DNA of 64,000 bases from Desarmillaria ectypa (lineage: Eukaryota > Basidiomycota > Agaricomycetes > Agaricales > Physalacriaceae): NCBI GenBank assembly GCA_030407005.1, contig JAUDYN010000005.1:1736001-1800000 (forward strand). Reading direction: 5' to 3'. The notes beneath the pieces are model-generated. The model made no database searches. It was not told the DNA's origin and saw only the letters and a program-made list of their open reading frames with translations. Shown here piece by piece: positions 12,009 to 24,700 of the stretch. Position 1 is the stretch's first letter. Every line of letters starts with the position of its first letter. A program made the translations under genes and the position numbers.

Positions 12009-12876
12009 ATGTCGGATTATCGCCAGAGTCGTAAAGGAGGAAGCGGACGTGGCGACGAATTCTCTCCAGTGGAATCGCCTACTCGTATCACCGTACCGCC
12101 ATCCCCCGCAGATCGTCTTAATGCGCCGCGTTACAATTACTACGCCCATTCGTCCGGGACATCCCACTCCTTGTCTCAATCTCAATCGCAGCAGCAATCT
12201 GAAGCGAACGTTATGCGAGGGGAATTCTCGTTCTCGGATGATTCCTCGGTGCCATTAGTAGAAGATCGGGGATTGGATGAGCTATGGGGATCGTTGAGAC
12301 AGAAGAAGGAGACGCAGATGGCGAAGGATAAGTCTAAAGTCAAGTCGCTCGAGGAAGTCGAATTCTCCCAGCAAAGTCCCGAAATACCCGAACCACCCCG
12401 GCCTCCAGTTCACAAGTCAGTGAAGAGGACCAAATCTTTGTATGTCGCCTCTCACTCACTGCCTTGTCGTTATTGACTTTTGTAACCAATTCAGAACTTC
12501 CTTTCGCGAGTCGAGTGACGGGAAAATACTCATTGCATTCTTCGACATGCGCGATATTGCCAAGGAGAACATAAATGTTACTTTCCAAAGCCATCGCCTT
12601 ATGGTATCGTGGTTCTCTGCCACTGTCAACGAAACGGAAGACGAAGAAGGCCGTGTGGTGATAGAAAAGGTAGAGAAGAATTACCAAAGAACGCTGCCCT
12701 TGCCCGAGGGTACAAAGGTTTGTCGTTGCAATGCTTTGCCGCATTCATCTTCTAATTTACCCTCTTAGTTCGAAGAAATTAGAGGCACGATGAATGGACG
12801 ACATTTAGTCTTACGTTTGCCCAATAGCCGCGCCTTCAAGGTTCAGAATGTAACCGAATCGACGGCGGAATTTTAA
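12009..12876 (+). CDS. Small heat-shock (alpha-crystallin/Hsp20-like) domain protein
   Basis: A protein of about 250 residues in three exons (introns near 12440-12495 and 12717-12768). The first half is low-complexity: Ser/Gln-rich (SLSQSQSQQQ) with the pattern SPTRITVPPSP, then a charged helix. The second half reads as an alpha-crystallin/CS-type beta-sandwich: ILIAFFDMRDIAKENINVTF, LMVSWFS, then KNYQRTLPLPEGTKFEEI and GRHLVLRLP. The strand pattern and the R-x-L-PLP element are characteristic of Hsp20 chaperones, which hold unfolded clients. The ATG at 12009 opens MSDYRQSRKGG and the stop is TAA 12874-12876. A classical A-x-x-x-n-G-v-L motif is only loosely matched (GRHLVLRLP), so it is a divergent member. 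Confidence 0.72.
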
Positions 12877-15333
12877 GTTACCACGCAGCACCACCAGGCC
12901 CCTTATACTGCGGGGATCCATATGTCAGCCTTACATAGGCATCGTGCCAGCGAGAAGTCTGGAAGCAAGTTGCAAGCGAGCGACTTGGCCGGCAAGTCGA
13001 TGGGCCGCATTGATAGTGGATGGACGTATAAACGGGGCGTGCTTTTTTTTTTTTCACCTGGAGTGGAAAGTTAAGTAATATGATGTGAGTGGGTACATTT
13101 TATTTAACTGTTAAAGACACGGAGGCACGAGTAATTTTCACGAGCTGGTACGCGTACGATTACTTAACAAGTACATACAATGATTGAATGATATTGACGT
13201 CATATGAACAGTACGCCTGCCCTAAAGTGCTCAGTATATATGACCCCGATTAGTGTACTACACTTTTCTTTGTTCGGCCAGGATGGTCGCTCCCCTCGGT
13301 AAGTTGCTCCTTTCATCCTTGTACCGCGCCTTTCTTACACCGCATCACAGAGTAAGCACCTAAGCAGAAAGTTGTAGCCCAATATCCTCTAACCGGCGAC
13401 GCGAATGTGAGCCAGGGGTTTCGGATAGGACTTTGCCAGCGCAAAGGTACGTGAACGTGTTTACTGCGTGTACAACCCGAGACTTATGTGTTTTACAAGT
13501 AATCCTGAATGGACCAGTTCTATCGCGATGCTAGTATGACGATGAAGAGGCTTAACACCCCTAACGGGGTGCAAGTCTGACGGCGGTAAGTTTTTTCCTC
13601 GTTTGTTTGAGGTGGAAATATTGAATGGTGATTTCAGGGTGATAACATCATCCAGCAAGACGACGCCTTCAAATCAATTATCCCAGGCCATCCTTGCAGT
13701 GTAGTCTTGTGTACTTTGTTCCTGTACACTTGATGAGAATTTTACTGTAAAAACAGTTTACAGTGTGAGTCAAGGCTCTTTAGGAATACCTGTATCAAGC
13801 GGGCATGGCTTTCCTTTATGCAACTTCGGTTGGTGCTCACGGCTATAAACCGAAGCAAAGGGAACGTGAGTTTGAGGTGAGAATGTTATGATATTCAGTA
13901 GCAAAGAAAGGAGAATACCGTCCCGCGATAGAGCTTGAAGGCATTGGCTCGCGTTTCTTTATCTTATTCCGGCAACAGTTCAGAAGGTGCCAGGCAAATA
14001 TCTACATTATACACGTCAACTCACTCAAGTTAGCCTTCTGAACAGAACCATGATTGCTCTTACATGCACAGGCACGACTGCGATCACCGGAGGGATGGAC
14101 GTTGTAGTGTATCGTCCTGTTCAAGGAGTTAGGTAAATGGACCGACCATATTGGCCGTATCTAGTATTATGCACTGGCCTCGAGTCCCACATTATCAAGT
14201 CCCCAGTGCTGGCTTCCACCTTGACCCAATCACAGCCGCGTTCATGGAACCATTCCTGTTAGGCACCAGTAAAGCCTAGAAGTGACAGTTAGAGCCTGGA
14301 AACCTTCGAGGTATTTTCTTGCGAATATTACTCACCGTATCAATCTATGGGACCCCAAGTCCGAGTCTTATCACGGCCAATTTCGTCAAAGTATTTCTCA
14401 ACACGCCGGCTGCTGTACCTGGGCACCATGAGACCGTCATCTTCGGAACCGCATTCATTAAGGTTTATGACGCTCTGAAGCCGACCCGCGAGGATGATTG
14501 ATCCATGTGTTCCCACTAATACCTGCGGTGAGCGTAACAACTAATGAAGGAACGGGGATCACGCACCTCGCCACAGTTCGTGACATCTGTACAATGAGGA
14601 AGCATTACAGCGCTAGCATCGAGGAGGTTGGTGTACTTGAACGGTGAAGAAACTGGCGCGTTTCCTTTGTGAATTATAGGAGCAACTATGCAGTTCTGAG
14701 CTGATAGTAGTGCGCATCTATTATATAAAGTGGAGATATTAACTTACAGAGTGCGTAGGCCGCGGGCAACGATAGGATAGACCTATATAGGTCTTCTGGT
14801 CTTCAGATTTATTCCTCCGCCATCCCATGATACTTCTCACATGGTCTTTCATCATGCTTTGTCTGGTCGACATGGCTGCTTCTTGTACTATCTTTGGGAA
14901 TAGCTAAGAAGAACCAGCACGCTGACCTTGCTTCGGTCAACATGGTATGGCTTGTGCAGGTCCCCGTTGTTATTGATGGTCCCCTTTTCTAATCGTACCT
15001 GTGAAGGTTTGATGTATAGCCGCATGGAGCGCTCTGAATCCGGCCTGGGGATGCTAAAACTCGGATATCAACTCGATCACTTTGAACAGTATTGTAAGTC
15101 GTCTCGTCCTATTTTGATATTATCGAACTAACGGCTCGGAACAGAGTTTGAAGTATTGTTGTGTTTATCTACCCATCTTGGCTATCCAATGAGTACTCGC
15201 ATATTTTGGAGTGAGTTTCTCCGAGGACTTGGTGCGGCCAGGCAACAGCAAAAGTTGAAGGTTGAGGCACGTTCAAGGCAATTGCCATTGTTCGAAGAAG
15301 CTGATGTAAGTATGGCCGTATTGAATTAGATGA
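12877..15333. other. Region without an identified gene; possible gene remnants
   Basis: About 2.4 kb with no gene I can name. Several plus-strand stretches look protein-coding but cannot be joined: one near 13364-13446 (KVVAQYPLTGDANVSQGF, followed by a GT donor), one opening at ATG 13804 (MAFLYATSVGAHGYKPKQ), a 60-codon frame at 14319-14501, and one near 15146-15306 (MSTRIFWSEFLRGLGAARQQ, then RQLPLFEEAD, followed by GTAAG). These may be exons of one or two unrecognised genes or remnants of them. A poly-T run of 12 lies near 13043-13054. No RNA gene was found. Confidence 0.35.
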
Positions 15334-15474
15334 ATGTCGATCGGAGATTTGCGGCAATTGTCAATTGGAAATGTCGAGACGCGTTGCAACTTTGTTCCGG
15401 CGTTCATTACCTCTTTTTACTCTTCTTTGTTGACGATGGTGGGCATATCAGCGTCTGCCGAAAATTTACCGCTG

Positions 15475-16828
15475 ATGAAGGAACAGTTCGGGTGTCTCAA
15501 AAGGAGTATCTGTTCTCAGACCTTCAGGCTGGGACGAAGCGTGACTTTACCAACGCGTCGCTTTGCCAGTAGCACTTCCTCAGCGCACTCCATCGACTCG
15601 GACCAGACAGAGCGAGCGAAGCCCAAGCCTAAAGCAACGACGCCTCTTCGACGTTCCGCGTCAGCTTCTCTTCCTATTCGTGCTAACCCGACGCCAACTC
15701 GAAGCGACATCCAAACTGTTTTTACACTGACCACCGCCGAGCGTTACCTCCTACACAAGCTTCGTGCACATCCTAACTTCATTTCTAATGCTCGACCTTT
15801 TCATGAATCCTGGTGGTTCCCTCGTTGGGGTCCAAAAGATCGAGAAGGTGAAGTCTTTGTGTTTGCTAACGGCAGTTTCGTCTGTTGGGGGCTTGGCGAG
15901 CAGGACGCTCGCATGTTCGCATCCGAAGTAATCAATCGTGTACCAGGCATCGAGGTTGCATCATTGAAAGAGGCAGAAACGGAGGAGCTGGAGTTTGTGA
16001 CTGATCCAACTGAGTGAGTGTGCGTGTCACTGGTGCAGTTTAACTAACTAATTTTTGCAGGACAACTCGGTTACAGGGCGACTTGATCATACTTGGCCAA
16101 ACCTCTACTCCTCCAACTTCCTCCGACCTTCCGTCGATGGTTTTCCCTAGCGAAAGTGTTCTTAGTCGCTACGCTTTTTCACAAGCCTTGTCCCGTTCGA
16201 CTGCACTTTCTGTTTTGGAAGTGTCGCTAGACGAGTACCTCTCATCGATGGCCCTCCTTCCGCATTCTCTTGAGAAGACTGGAAAGCCAGGACTGGGAAG
16301 GGAAGCACTAATTAAAAAATTGGGCCAGCTCATGAAGTTCAGGCAAGGTCTGAATCTGAACCGCGAAAATTTCAGCGATGTACCGGATTTTTACTGGACG
16401 GAGCCTGAGCTTGAACGTACGTTGATCACAGACACAGCGACTGCTTACACTGCTGACTTTACTAGACCATTTCAACTCATTGACTGACGCGCTCGAGGTC
16501 AAGCAAAGAACAGATTCTGTGAATGACAAGATCACATATGCGGCAGAGCTCCAATCTGTGCTGCGACAGCTGCTGACTGAGGTACTTGGAACTGTTTCCT
16601 CTGCAATCGAGCTAATGACGGTCTAGTCTTCTTCGCACACGCTTGAGCTAGTAATCATCGCACTCATTGCCGTGGAAGTTGTCATAGTAAGTTGTCCAAG
16701 AGTCTTTCCAGTTGTTTGTCAAGTTGACCGCGTGTTAGGCACTCATTCGCGATGGTCCTGAGCTATGGCTTATGATCAAAGGTACGGGAGGAGGCGAGAA
16801 GAAAGGCACTGGAGAAACAAATATTTAG
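15475..16828 (+). CDS. RMD1/RMND1 family (DUF155) mitochondrial protein
   Basis: The product matches the DUF155 family (yeast Rmd1/Rmd8/Mrx10, human RMND1), inner-membrane proteins supporting mitochondrial translation. The N-terminus is Arg/Ser-rich without much acid (RRFASSTSS), as in a mitochondrial presequence. The domain follows: GEVFVFANGSFVCWG, FASEVINRVPGIE, DLIILGQTS, FSQALSRSTALSVLE, SLDEYLSSMALLPHSL, then DFYWTEPELE and a helical stretch. A C-terminal membrane helix (ELVIIALIAVEVVIALI) is followed by a short tail ending at TAG 16826-16828. The introns lie near 16014-16060, 16417-16466, 16580-16626 and 16688-16739. The frame is open from ATG 15334, so the start could be there, or at 15436; 15475 was chosen because it puts the presequence-like stretch close to the N-terminus. 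Confidence 0.82.
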
Positions 16829-17001
16829 ATCGAGGCTTGATAGATGCCATTAGTTTTGGATATAAAAGAATCAACCCAAAGGGTAAAGTCGGAACCAACG
16901 TTGTCACTCTTAGATTTAATGGCATGCGAGAGGCCTTCGTTGCATTTATTCTTTCCTACACATAGCTTCTACCATGGATTGGGGGGAAAATCCATCCTTG
17001 A
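16829..17001. other. Short intergenic spacer between convergent genes
   Basis: The 3' sides of the DUF155 gene and of NUO9.5 meet here. Nothing else is visible. Confidence 0.5.
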
Positions 17002-17339
17002 CTAGTCGTTATATGTTGGTGGCACCGGTCGTCGGGGTCGCTGCGGCACTACAATGGTGTTGAGAACACGACCATAGCATAGGAACAAGGACGTACAAGG
17101 ATAAGTTATGGGAACTCTTTCCGCAGGCTTGTAGCCAAAGTAGTTCTCTCGGATGGAGGGTATGGTGTACGCCATGACAGGACCGGCGATTCCCATTACG
17201 AGTGAGTAGAAAATGACAGGTCTCTCATGAGCTTCTCGTTGCTATTGGCGTAATCAGAAAATGTGTACGAAAAGTGACAAGGAAATAAACATACCAGGTA
17301 TCGGTATGTTCGTAGAAGTGGACCAGCGACGGTGGCCAT
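17002..17339 (-). CDS. nuo9.5: NADH:ubiquinone oxidoreductase 9.5 kDa subunit
   Basis: A small accessory subunit of mitochondrial complex I, matching fungal NUO9.5 in size and order. Three exons give a product of roughly 78 residues: MATVAGPLLRTYRYL (exon 1, ATG 17337-17339), then an exon with HERPVIFYSLVMGIAGPVMA and TIPSIRENYFGYKPAE, then LPQRPRRPVPPTYND and the stop at 17002-17004. The central hydrophobic stretch is the single membrane helix. The Leu codon between exons 2 and 3 is split by an intron (donor GTACGT, acceptor TTGTAG). No long open frame covers the whole gene because introns break it. It is divergent from Snu66 with only 92 bp between start codons. Family: NUO9.5, related in position to NDUFA3. 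Confidence 0.85.
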
Positions 17340-17431
17340 TGTTGCGACTTTGGATCAAGCTGGAAATGGGCGGTTGAATTCGTCACACAGTAAACAAGTA
17401 CAATCAACATCATCTCTTGTCTTCGCCCAAC

Positions 17432-20332
17432 ATGTCCATGGAGGAAAGCATCAGCTTGGAGGAGACCAACAAGATCCGTATATCTCTTGGTCTCAAACCT
17501 CTGACTGACGACAAGGCTTCAAGCGACGACAAGGAGAAACAGGCGGAAAACAATTATGCGAAACAACGAGAACGCGAGGCCAAGGATCGCGAAACAAAGT
17601 AAACGTCATGCCTCATTCACTATTTTTCAATGCTGACGAGTTTTTTTTGCTTACAGGAAGATCCAGGATAGAATAGCCAAGTGAGTTCCTTTCCTTCAAC
17701 TTCAATATCATTCCTACTATCTCTGGTGGCCTTCATAGAAACATCACTTTTGTTGTGTAATTGGTTCGATGCATCGATGCTCATGTATACGCCTTTTCCT
17801 AGGGTGAGAAATCGACGGGAACTCAATGCTTCCCTCAAAGGCTCGACGCTTGGTGATGCAGATGGCGATACCGACGATACTCTAAAATGGATCAAGAGGA
17901 GTAAGAAGAAGGAAAAAGAGCTTGCCAAGAAGCGCCAGCAAGAATTAGAGAACTTGGACAAGATGTATCAAGGAGAAGAGTACACTGAACGTGAGTATTA
18001 CATGTCGCGGTTCACATAATCTGCTTACTAGCTCTTTTGCTACCCAGGTGATCTTGCTGGCCTCAAAGTTAGCCATGACCTTGACGGTATGGAGGAGGGT
18101 GAGGATCGTATACTCACCTTGAAGGATAGTCGAATTTTGGATAATGAAGGTAGGTTTTCCCGGTTGTGCTGCCCTTCCATCTCCCTAATAATCCCACAGA
18201 GGATGAACTCCAGAATGTTGAAATGGCGGAGGCAGAGGCCACTAAGAAGCGTAATGAACTAAAGATGAAGAAGCGTGATTACACAGGATACGACGACGAG
18301 GAATTTGTGGATGGGAAACAGGGGATGAAACGCTCTATTCTGTCCAAGTACGACGAGGAACTTGAAGGCTCGCAAGAAATGGTCAGTAGGGTGTCCTTGT
18401 CTCTGTGCAAAGATTGAGTTTCTCCCTAGGGTTTCCGTCTAGGAAGTGCAGTGAAGCCAAAGAAGGCAGCACAAGAAGAGGAGAAGCATGCAGCGGCAGC
18501 GGCAGTTAACAAAGCACTCTTGTCTATAGACTACGACAGTAGGTCCCCTGCTTCTTTCCGTTGGAATTGCGTCTTATTTTTGTTATAGAAAATATAGAAA
18601 CCGGCGACTATCTCAAAGAAGGTGATGTAGGTTTCAAAAAACCGAAAGTACGTGTTACTTTATTCCTGCGCTTCCGCTTGGCTCAATCGGTCTCCTCTAG
18701 ACGAAGAAGAAACGGTCTACCAGGCGTGCTCCAGCCGAGACTGAACTAGCTGATGATGACGAGATGAATGTCGATCAGAAGCCTATAGTTCCTCGACTGC
18801 GTGACCTTGACGTGAACTTTGTTGATGATGACGAGCTTCAGGCTGCACTGGCGCGGTCAAGGAAGACGAAGCTTCGTAAAGCCACCAAGCTTTCTCCCGA
18901 AGAGCTGGCGAAGAAAAGTATGTCTGGAGCATAATGTTGCGTGTCTATTTTCTGACATGTGTATTAGTTGCCTCTCAACGATCAAAGGAGGAAGATGAAG
19001 ACATAGTTATTGACCGAACGGAAACCCGGGACGATGTAAATCCTGCAGCGGCCTCCACGGAGGGTCTAACTTTCGACGATACGTCGGAGTTCGTGCGCTC
19101 TGTTGGAAACAATCCTGTTATCGTGAAGAAGGAGCCCAAAGAAACCATACCTGTTTCCGCATCATCGAGTCACCAACATCGTTCTCTGTCCAGAGATATA
19201 TCTATGGTGCCAGGAGACGAAGCTATGGAGGAGTTGGAAGCTGGGGAAGTGACTGTCAAGGATGAGGACGAAGACGATTACGATATGGATATGTTGAACG
19301 CTATCGAAGATGCCTTGAAAACCACCGAAGCTGAGAGTGCAACCGCAGATGACGGTGTTGGCGGTACTTCCTCCGAACAAACCTTCAGTTCCGGCATGGC
19401 ATCTACTCTGAACATATTGCGGCAGCAAGGCATACTTTCTGCTCCGAGCACGGATGGGAAGGAGCGGGAAAGAACACAACTTCAACGAGACCTCTGGCTT
19501 GCCGATCAGCGCCATCGCATTGCTCAGCGGGAGATGGAAAGACTGCAGTCACGCGGAGGTAACCGGGATCAAGCACAGCGAGAGTACGAGAATCGTATTC
19601 GGGAACAACAGGAAGCCCGCGAAAACTTGGAGTCGTTCAAGAACTACAAACCTGATGTCAACATCGTGTACTATGATGAGTACGGACGTAGTCTCACCCC
19701 CAAGGAAGCTTGGAAGGCACTGTCTCATAAGTTCCATGGAAAGGGTTCTGGGAAAATGAAGACAGAGAAACGGTTGAAGAAGATTGCAGAAGAGCAAAAG
19801 AAGGCTGCGATGGCTAGCGGGGATACTCCTTTGAGCATGAACAAGGCCTTTTTGCAGCGCCAAGAGAAGGCGGGTCAAGCTCACTTTGTCCTTTCCGTGG
19901 GTAATAGAGGGTGAGTCTTTCGTAAAGACGTGTTGCGATGAAATCTTATGTCATTGTAGTGCAGTGCCGCAAGCTGCCGAATTCATCGAGACGCAGCCTT
20001 TGTCGAAAGGCAAGACGGAGAAGACCAAGAAGAAGGAGAGCAACAAGAATGCCCAAGCCCAAGCTGCAGATTCCGGTTTCATTACCTTACCCGCACCTGC
20101 AGTGCAGAACCTGGCAAACGGGGGAGCTCCGGGATCTGGCTTTTCTTCGGCTGGTAGCACGGGCTCTCCTGCTCCCAAGCCAGGTTTCTCTAGGATTGGC
20201 TCTGCTGCTGAACCATCTTCGAGGGATGGGACACCTGGAGCCTCCGAGCGTTCGAAGGTTACATTTGGGTTTGGGACGAAGAGGAAGGCAGATAGTGAAG
20301 CTCAGGGCTCTCCACCTTCAAAACGTCGGTAG
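17432..20332 (+). CDS. snu66: U4/U6.U5 tri-snRNP protein Snu66/SART1
   Basis: A spliceosome component of the SART-1 family that bridges the U4/U6.U5 tri-snRNP and is bound by the ubiquitin-like Hub1. The start MSMEESISLEETNKIR followed by SLGLKPL is the family's N-terminal signature (Hub1-interacting type). Highly charged helical segments follow (WIKRSKKKEKELAKKRQQ, MKKRDYTGYDDEEF, KRSILSKYDEEL), then LSPEELAKK, a long acidic region, a final block with IVYYDEYGRSLTPKEAWKAL and LSHKFHGKGSGKMKTEKR, which is diagnostic of the C-terminus, and a Ser/Pro tail ending SPPSKRR at 20332. At least nine short introns. ATG 17432 is the first in-frame Met. Divergent from NUO9.5 and convergent with the RNase H2 gene (92 bp between stops). 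Confidence 0.92.
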
Positions 20333-20424
20333 CGATCACTTAGCCAGATGATTGTGCCATCATGCCTACGTGGCATCTATCCTTAACGTATATGTCTATA
20401 GTACAAGATGTTGTCGAGTATCGA

Positions 20425-21581
20425 TCATAATGCTGCAATGCTTTTGAGGCTCAGATCTTTAGCGACTATGCACCGATCCTTGTCCAATCCTTGAGCGCTT
20501 TGAAAAGATTTGATAAGCGTTTCTTGACCTTCGTCAATCCTGGAAGACAAATGGGTAACTTTGCGATGATTTAAGAAAAAGGGAAGGGATACCATTTCAC
20601 ACTGTGCGCATCCCTTTCCAAAATCGTTTTTGCGGTTGCCCATGAAAACCGGACGACCTTTGGGAATCCAAAGACGGGGTCCATGCAGTTTCGCATCCAT
20701 TCCTTGGTATTGGGATCTTCAGAATGTACTAAGTGTCGAGTTCTTTCATTTGTCCTGGTCGAAGAAAGACATACCAGACGGATATCCAGAACCCATTTCC
20801 GCCATAGGCGGCTTGTAGTTAGCCTCTTCAAAAGTCCACGTCTCAATGCAAGCGTCTCTGGTGACCTTGGCACCAACACTGGCAGCACCGACTATCTTGA
20901 ACTTGAAATCAGCCTTTGTTTCTACTATGAAGCGTATTCCGGTAAATTGTTTCGAGAGGTAGTCTTGATAGTCTTTAGTGTTACCCAGGGCGTCGACGTA
21001 AACCTATCAATGAAGTAAGCAAACGACGGAACAGCCCAGAGTCAACCAACTTCTGCGAGTTGGATTCCCGAGTCGATCACTTCTCGTATGAGAAGAACCG
21101 TGGCATCTCTCGATTGCTGGTTCAGATTGATTGGAGGTCGCTTCAACATGCCACTAGAAATGTCTTGAGGGCTAAAAATATCGAGGGTAGGCTTCATACG
21201 TCAACTCATGAAGAAAATAATACAAACCTGATGACTCTCACAGACCAGCCCAGATTGGCAGGATCAGAGGTGAGAGTGTTGAGTAAAGAGGATCTGATCT
21301 CGGGTGTCAGAGTTTTGGAGTCTTATTAACATTATAAGTTGCCGGAGGAGGATAATTGCACAATATCCCTTACCTGCGAAGCCCATGGTTTCCAGGGTAT
21401 CCTGGTATGAAACTGGGCAAAACGCTACCCCATATACAAGAGGGCCTAGCACAGGACCTCTACCTGCTTCATCTACACCCAGAATGTAGGGTCCTGCTGC
21501 AGTAGGCGTCGATGAATGGTATGTATAGGATCGAGTCAGCGGAACGGAGGGCCCTGGAGCAGAAGGTATCGAATCGGACAT
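20425..21581 (-). CDS. rnh201: Ribonuclease H2 catalytic subunit A
   Basis: The catalytic subunit of RNase H2, which nicks DNA at embedded ribonucleotides and degrades RNA of RNA:DNA hybrids. From ATG 21579-21581 the exons read: a short Ser/Pro leader, [16 protein letters not shown] (active-site Asp-Glu), [10 protein letters not shown] (its Asp codon split by an intron), [23 protein letters not shown] (active-site Asp), [31 protein letters not shown], then GSGYPS and [13 protein letters not shown], ending SLKSIAAL at the stop 20425-20427. This is the full order of motifs of the eukaryotic RNase HII family. About six short introns. It has a divergent promoter with the RhoGEF gene (190 bp) and is convergent with Snu66. 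Confidence 0.92.
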
Positions 21582-21771
21582 GGTGGTAAAATGTCACGCG
21601 CTGTTGACGCGATGTTTGAAGTTGCTTAAGTGAAGCTTGGATTCCAAACACAGGCAATAGTAGGACCTTCGGAGCTCGGACCGGGCCTGTGCTCTCTTCC
21701 ACTAACCGCCACGATCTTACGAATCTGTTTGCTGTATCTCCGGATTTTGCGCTGTTCCTCGTTTATTTATC

Positions 21772-24700
21772 ATGTATTCTAATAACCACCATCCTCGACC
21801 CCGTGTATCCATACCTCCAGGCTCCCAGCAGCCAATGAACCCAGCACCACCTTTTTCACCCTATGCATTCGAACTTACTACGCCGGCGACAGACCAGCAA
21901 CATATGTCGAACCCATGGAACACTTTAGATCAACTATACGTTCCAGGAGCCTTCGAACCGCGTTCCCGCTCTATCCTTCGCTCTCAATCTTCCAGTCCGA
22001 GCCGCGCGAGCACAGTTTCTGAGGCACGGGAACCTCCTATCGCTTTCCCGGAACCTCAGTTATATCGTTCATCGTCTCAGAGAACTACCCTTTCTCCCGG
22101 AAATACGTCAATACTCTCGCATCGACATAGCCAAAGTGCTTTAGGTGATGATGGTGTGTACCTACGGCGAGAAGAGTCGTATCTATCTTTGGCTTCGTCT
22201 TATGATCAGCCGGATGATAGTGATCATTACGAAACTGCGTCTGCTGGCGTACGTGCATGTTCTGTAACAAATGTTTTCCCCCTGAATATGACTACAGTCC
22301 CACGGTGACACTGATAACGCGACTCAACAACTTTCTAATTTGTCGTACGTGCACTTTAATATCAGAGGAGCACTATACTTATCATCTGCGACAGACTGGA
22401 ATCTGAGGAAGGACTCCGGAAGTTTCAAGCAGGAGAATTACCCGAAATTGATCAAGAATGGTATAAATTAGTCCCTTCAGAGGCCCGAGAAGCCCTCGGA
22501 AAAAAAGAGGTACAAAGACAGTCTGTGCTGTTTGAAGTGTTCAAATCGGAACGCGATTATGTCTCTGACTTAGAGGCCGTGCAGGATGTGAGAAGCATCT
22601 GACCTCTGTGTACGCTATATGTAATTAATGACTTGTTCCAGGTTTTCATCACGCCATTGAGGAGTGCTTCCCCATCTATCATTGCCGAAAACATCCTACC
22701 TGGGTTCATTGCCGAAGTTTTCGGGAACTTGAATCAGATTCTTACCCATCACCAGCGACTTCTAGCCGCTCTTTTTGCTCGCCAACGCGAGCAGCATCCA
22801 TTCGTTCTTAGTATCGCCGATATCATACTGGAGACCGCTTTGAACCCTGGTTTCAGGTCTGCGTACGAAATCTACATAAAACATTACCCCATAGCAGAGT
22901 CTCGTCACCGACAAGAACTTAAGCGAAACCCTTCCTACCAGTCTTTCGTCCAATCTGTATCTTCCGACCCGAGAATCCGGAAGCGTGATTTGGTCACCTT
23001 CCTCTCGCGCTCCGTAACTAGGCTACCCCGTCTCAGCTTGCTCCTTGAACAAATACTGAAATTGACTGACAAGGATTCCGGACATCCAGATTTGGAGAGT
23101 TTACCAATCAGTCTAGGGATCCTCAGTGATTTTATCAAGAGTACTCAGCCTGGAATAGAAGCCGCAGAGAGTAAGGTCAAATTTTGGTCTTTATGCGAAA
23201 GTTTGCAGTACCAGAAGGGTGAAACGATCGTAAGGATCTTGCATCTTACTGGTTGCTTGCTCCTGAAACGTTATATAGGACATGGATCTGTATGATGACA
23301 GCCGTACACTCGTATACTCCGGGCCTGTCGCACGAAGATCCCGTTCATCAACGTCCGGATCTTGGACCGACCTTGTCGTCGCTCTGCTGGACAATTACTG
23401 TAAGTTTACGTTTGGTCTTGGTTGATTTCTCATTAAAAGAAACACAGTCCTTCTGACCCGCGAAGAAACGAGACCGAATGCCGTCGTCAAACGATACCTC
23501 ATCTCTCGCGTACGTTATCTGTCTTCAGCCCCTCAGCTGGCCACTGAAATTTGAGATAGCCGCTCCCTCTGTCTTTCTTACGTTTAGGTTCCTTCTCCGA
23601 TCCACCTGAATATCGCAAGGAATACGATAAGGAAGGTAATGTTTTAGGTTTGCGATACCACAACGTTCCCGTATATCCCTTCACCATATACCACGCCTCA
23701 AGTAGGGCAAATCGCCGATATACCCTCTACGTTTTGAGTGATTCGATTCGTAGAAAGTGGTACAACTATCTTGTTGATGCCATCGGGGTCAACAAAGCTA
23801 GACAGGACGGAAACATGGTATGCTTCATCATGTCTTTTTCTATTCTTTTCACTTATAAAAATATACTAGTATTTTGATGCACAAACGCTCTCTGACTCTT
23901 TTTTCCGTGCCATGGGACCGAAGTACAGCTCGGGAGGGCGTTTGATTGGTAAAGTTACTAGCGCAGTGCCATTCGGTTGGTCGCTACATGTTGTATCGTA
24001 TGGTTAGAACTCATCAAGATTTTTAGTTAGTGGAGGGCGTAACTTTCTTGCCGTTGGCTGCACATCAGGCATATATGTCTCGTTACGCGGAAAGGATGGT
24101 TAGTAGCATCCTCCCGTGCGCATCTTCAAACTTACCATCATTTCTTGTCTCAGAATTTCGGAAGGTTCTGGATCATCCTAATCCAACGTCAATAGCTGCC
24201 GTGCAGACGTTTGAAAAGAAGACCTTCAACAGATTTCTTGTACATCACGATTCAGTCTTAACGTCGTATTCCCTCGACCTCGTTGCACGAGTGGCGCTTG
24301 GTCAAGCTCAACAGAAAACCTTAGAAGCTTCACTGGAAAAAGTAGCAGGCCATGATGTCAACGTTCTTTTCTTTCGGCAAGTACACATCGGCTCACGGGT
24401 CTTGAGTAAGCGGTTCAGCATCTTGTCCATAAAGTGACTCACATACCGCTAGTCATATATGCCTCAAAGAAACTTTTGCAAGTGTCACTCGGCCTTCAAG
24501 TACTTGAGGCTGTGGATGTGTCAGAGACGCCCATGTCTCCTAGACGCAGCTCCTCAACAACCGGAAGATCCTTTCGTCCTTTTGGTGATGTTCGTGTTCT
24601 GCCTGCGTTCGTATAAGTTTGCTAAAGTCCCTCTCAGGCTGGGTATGTTCCCAAAGATGCATACGAGATCACGGCCTTGGTCAAGACGATTGGGATATGC

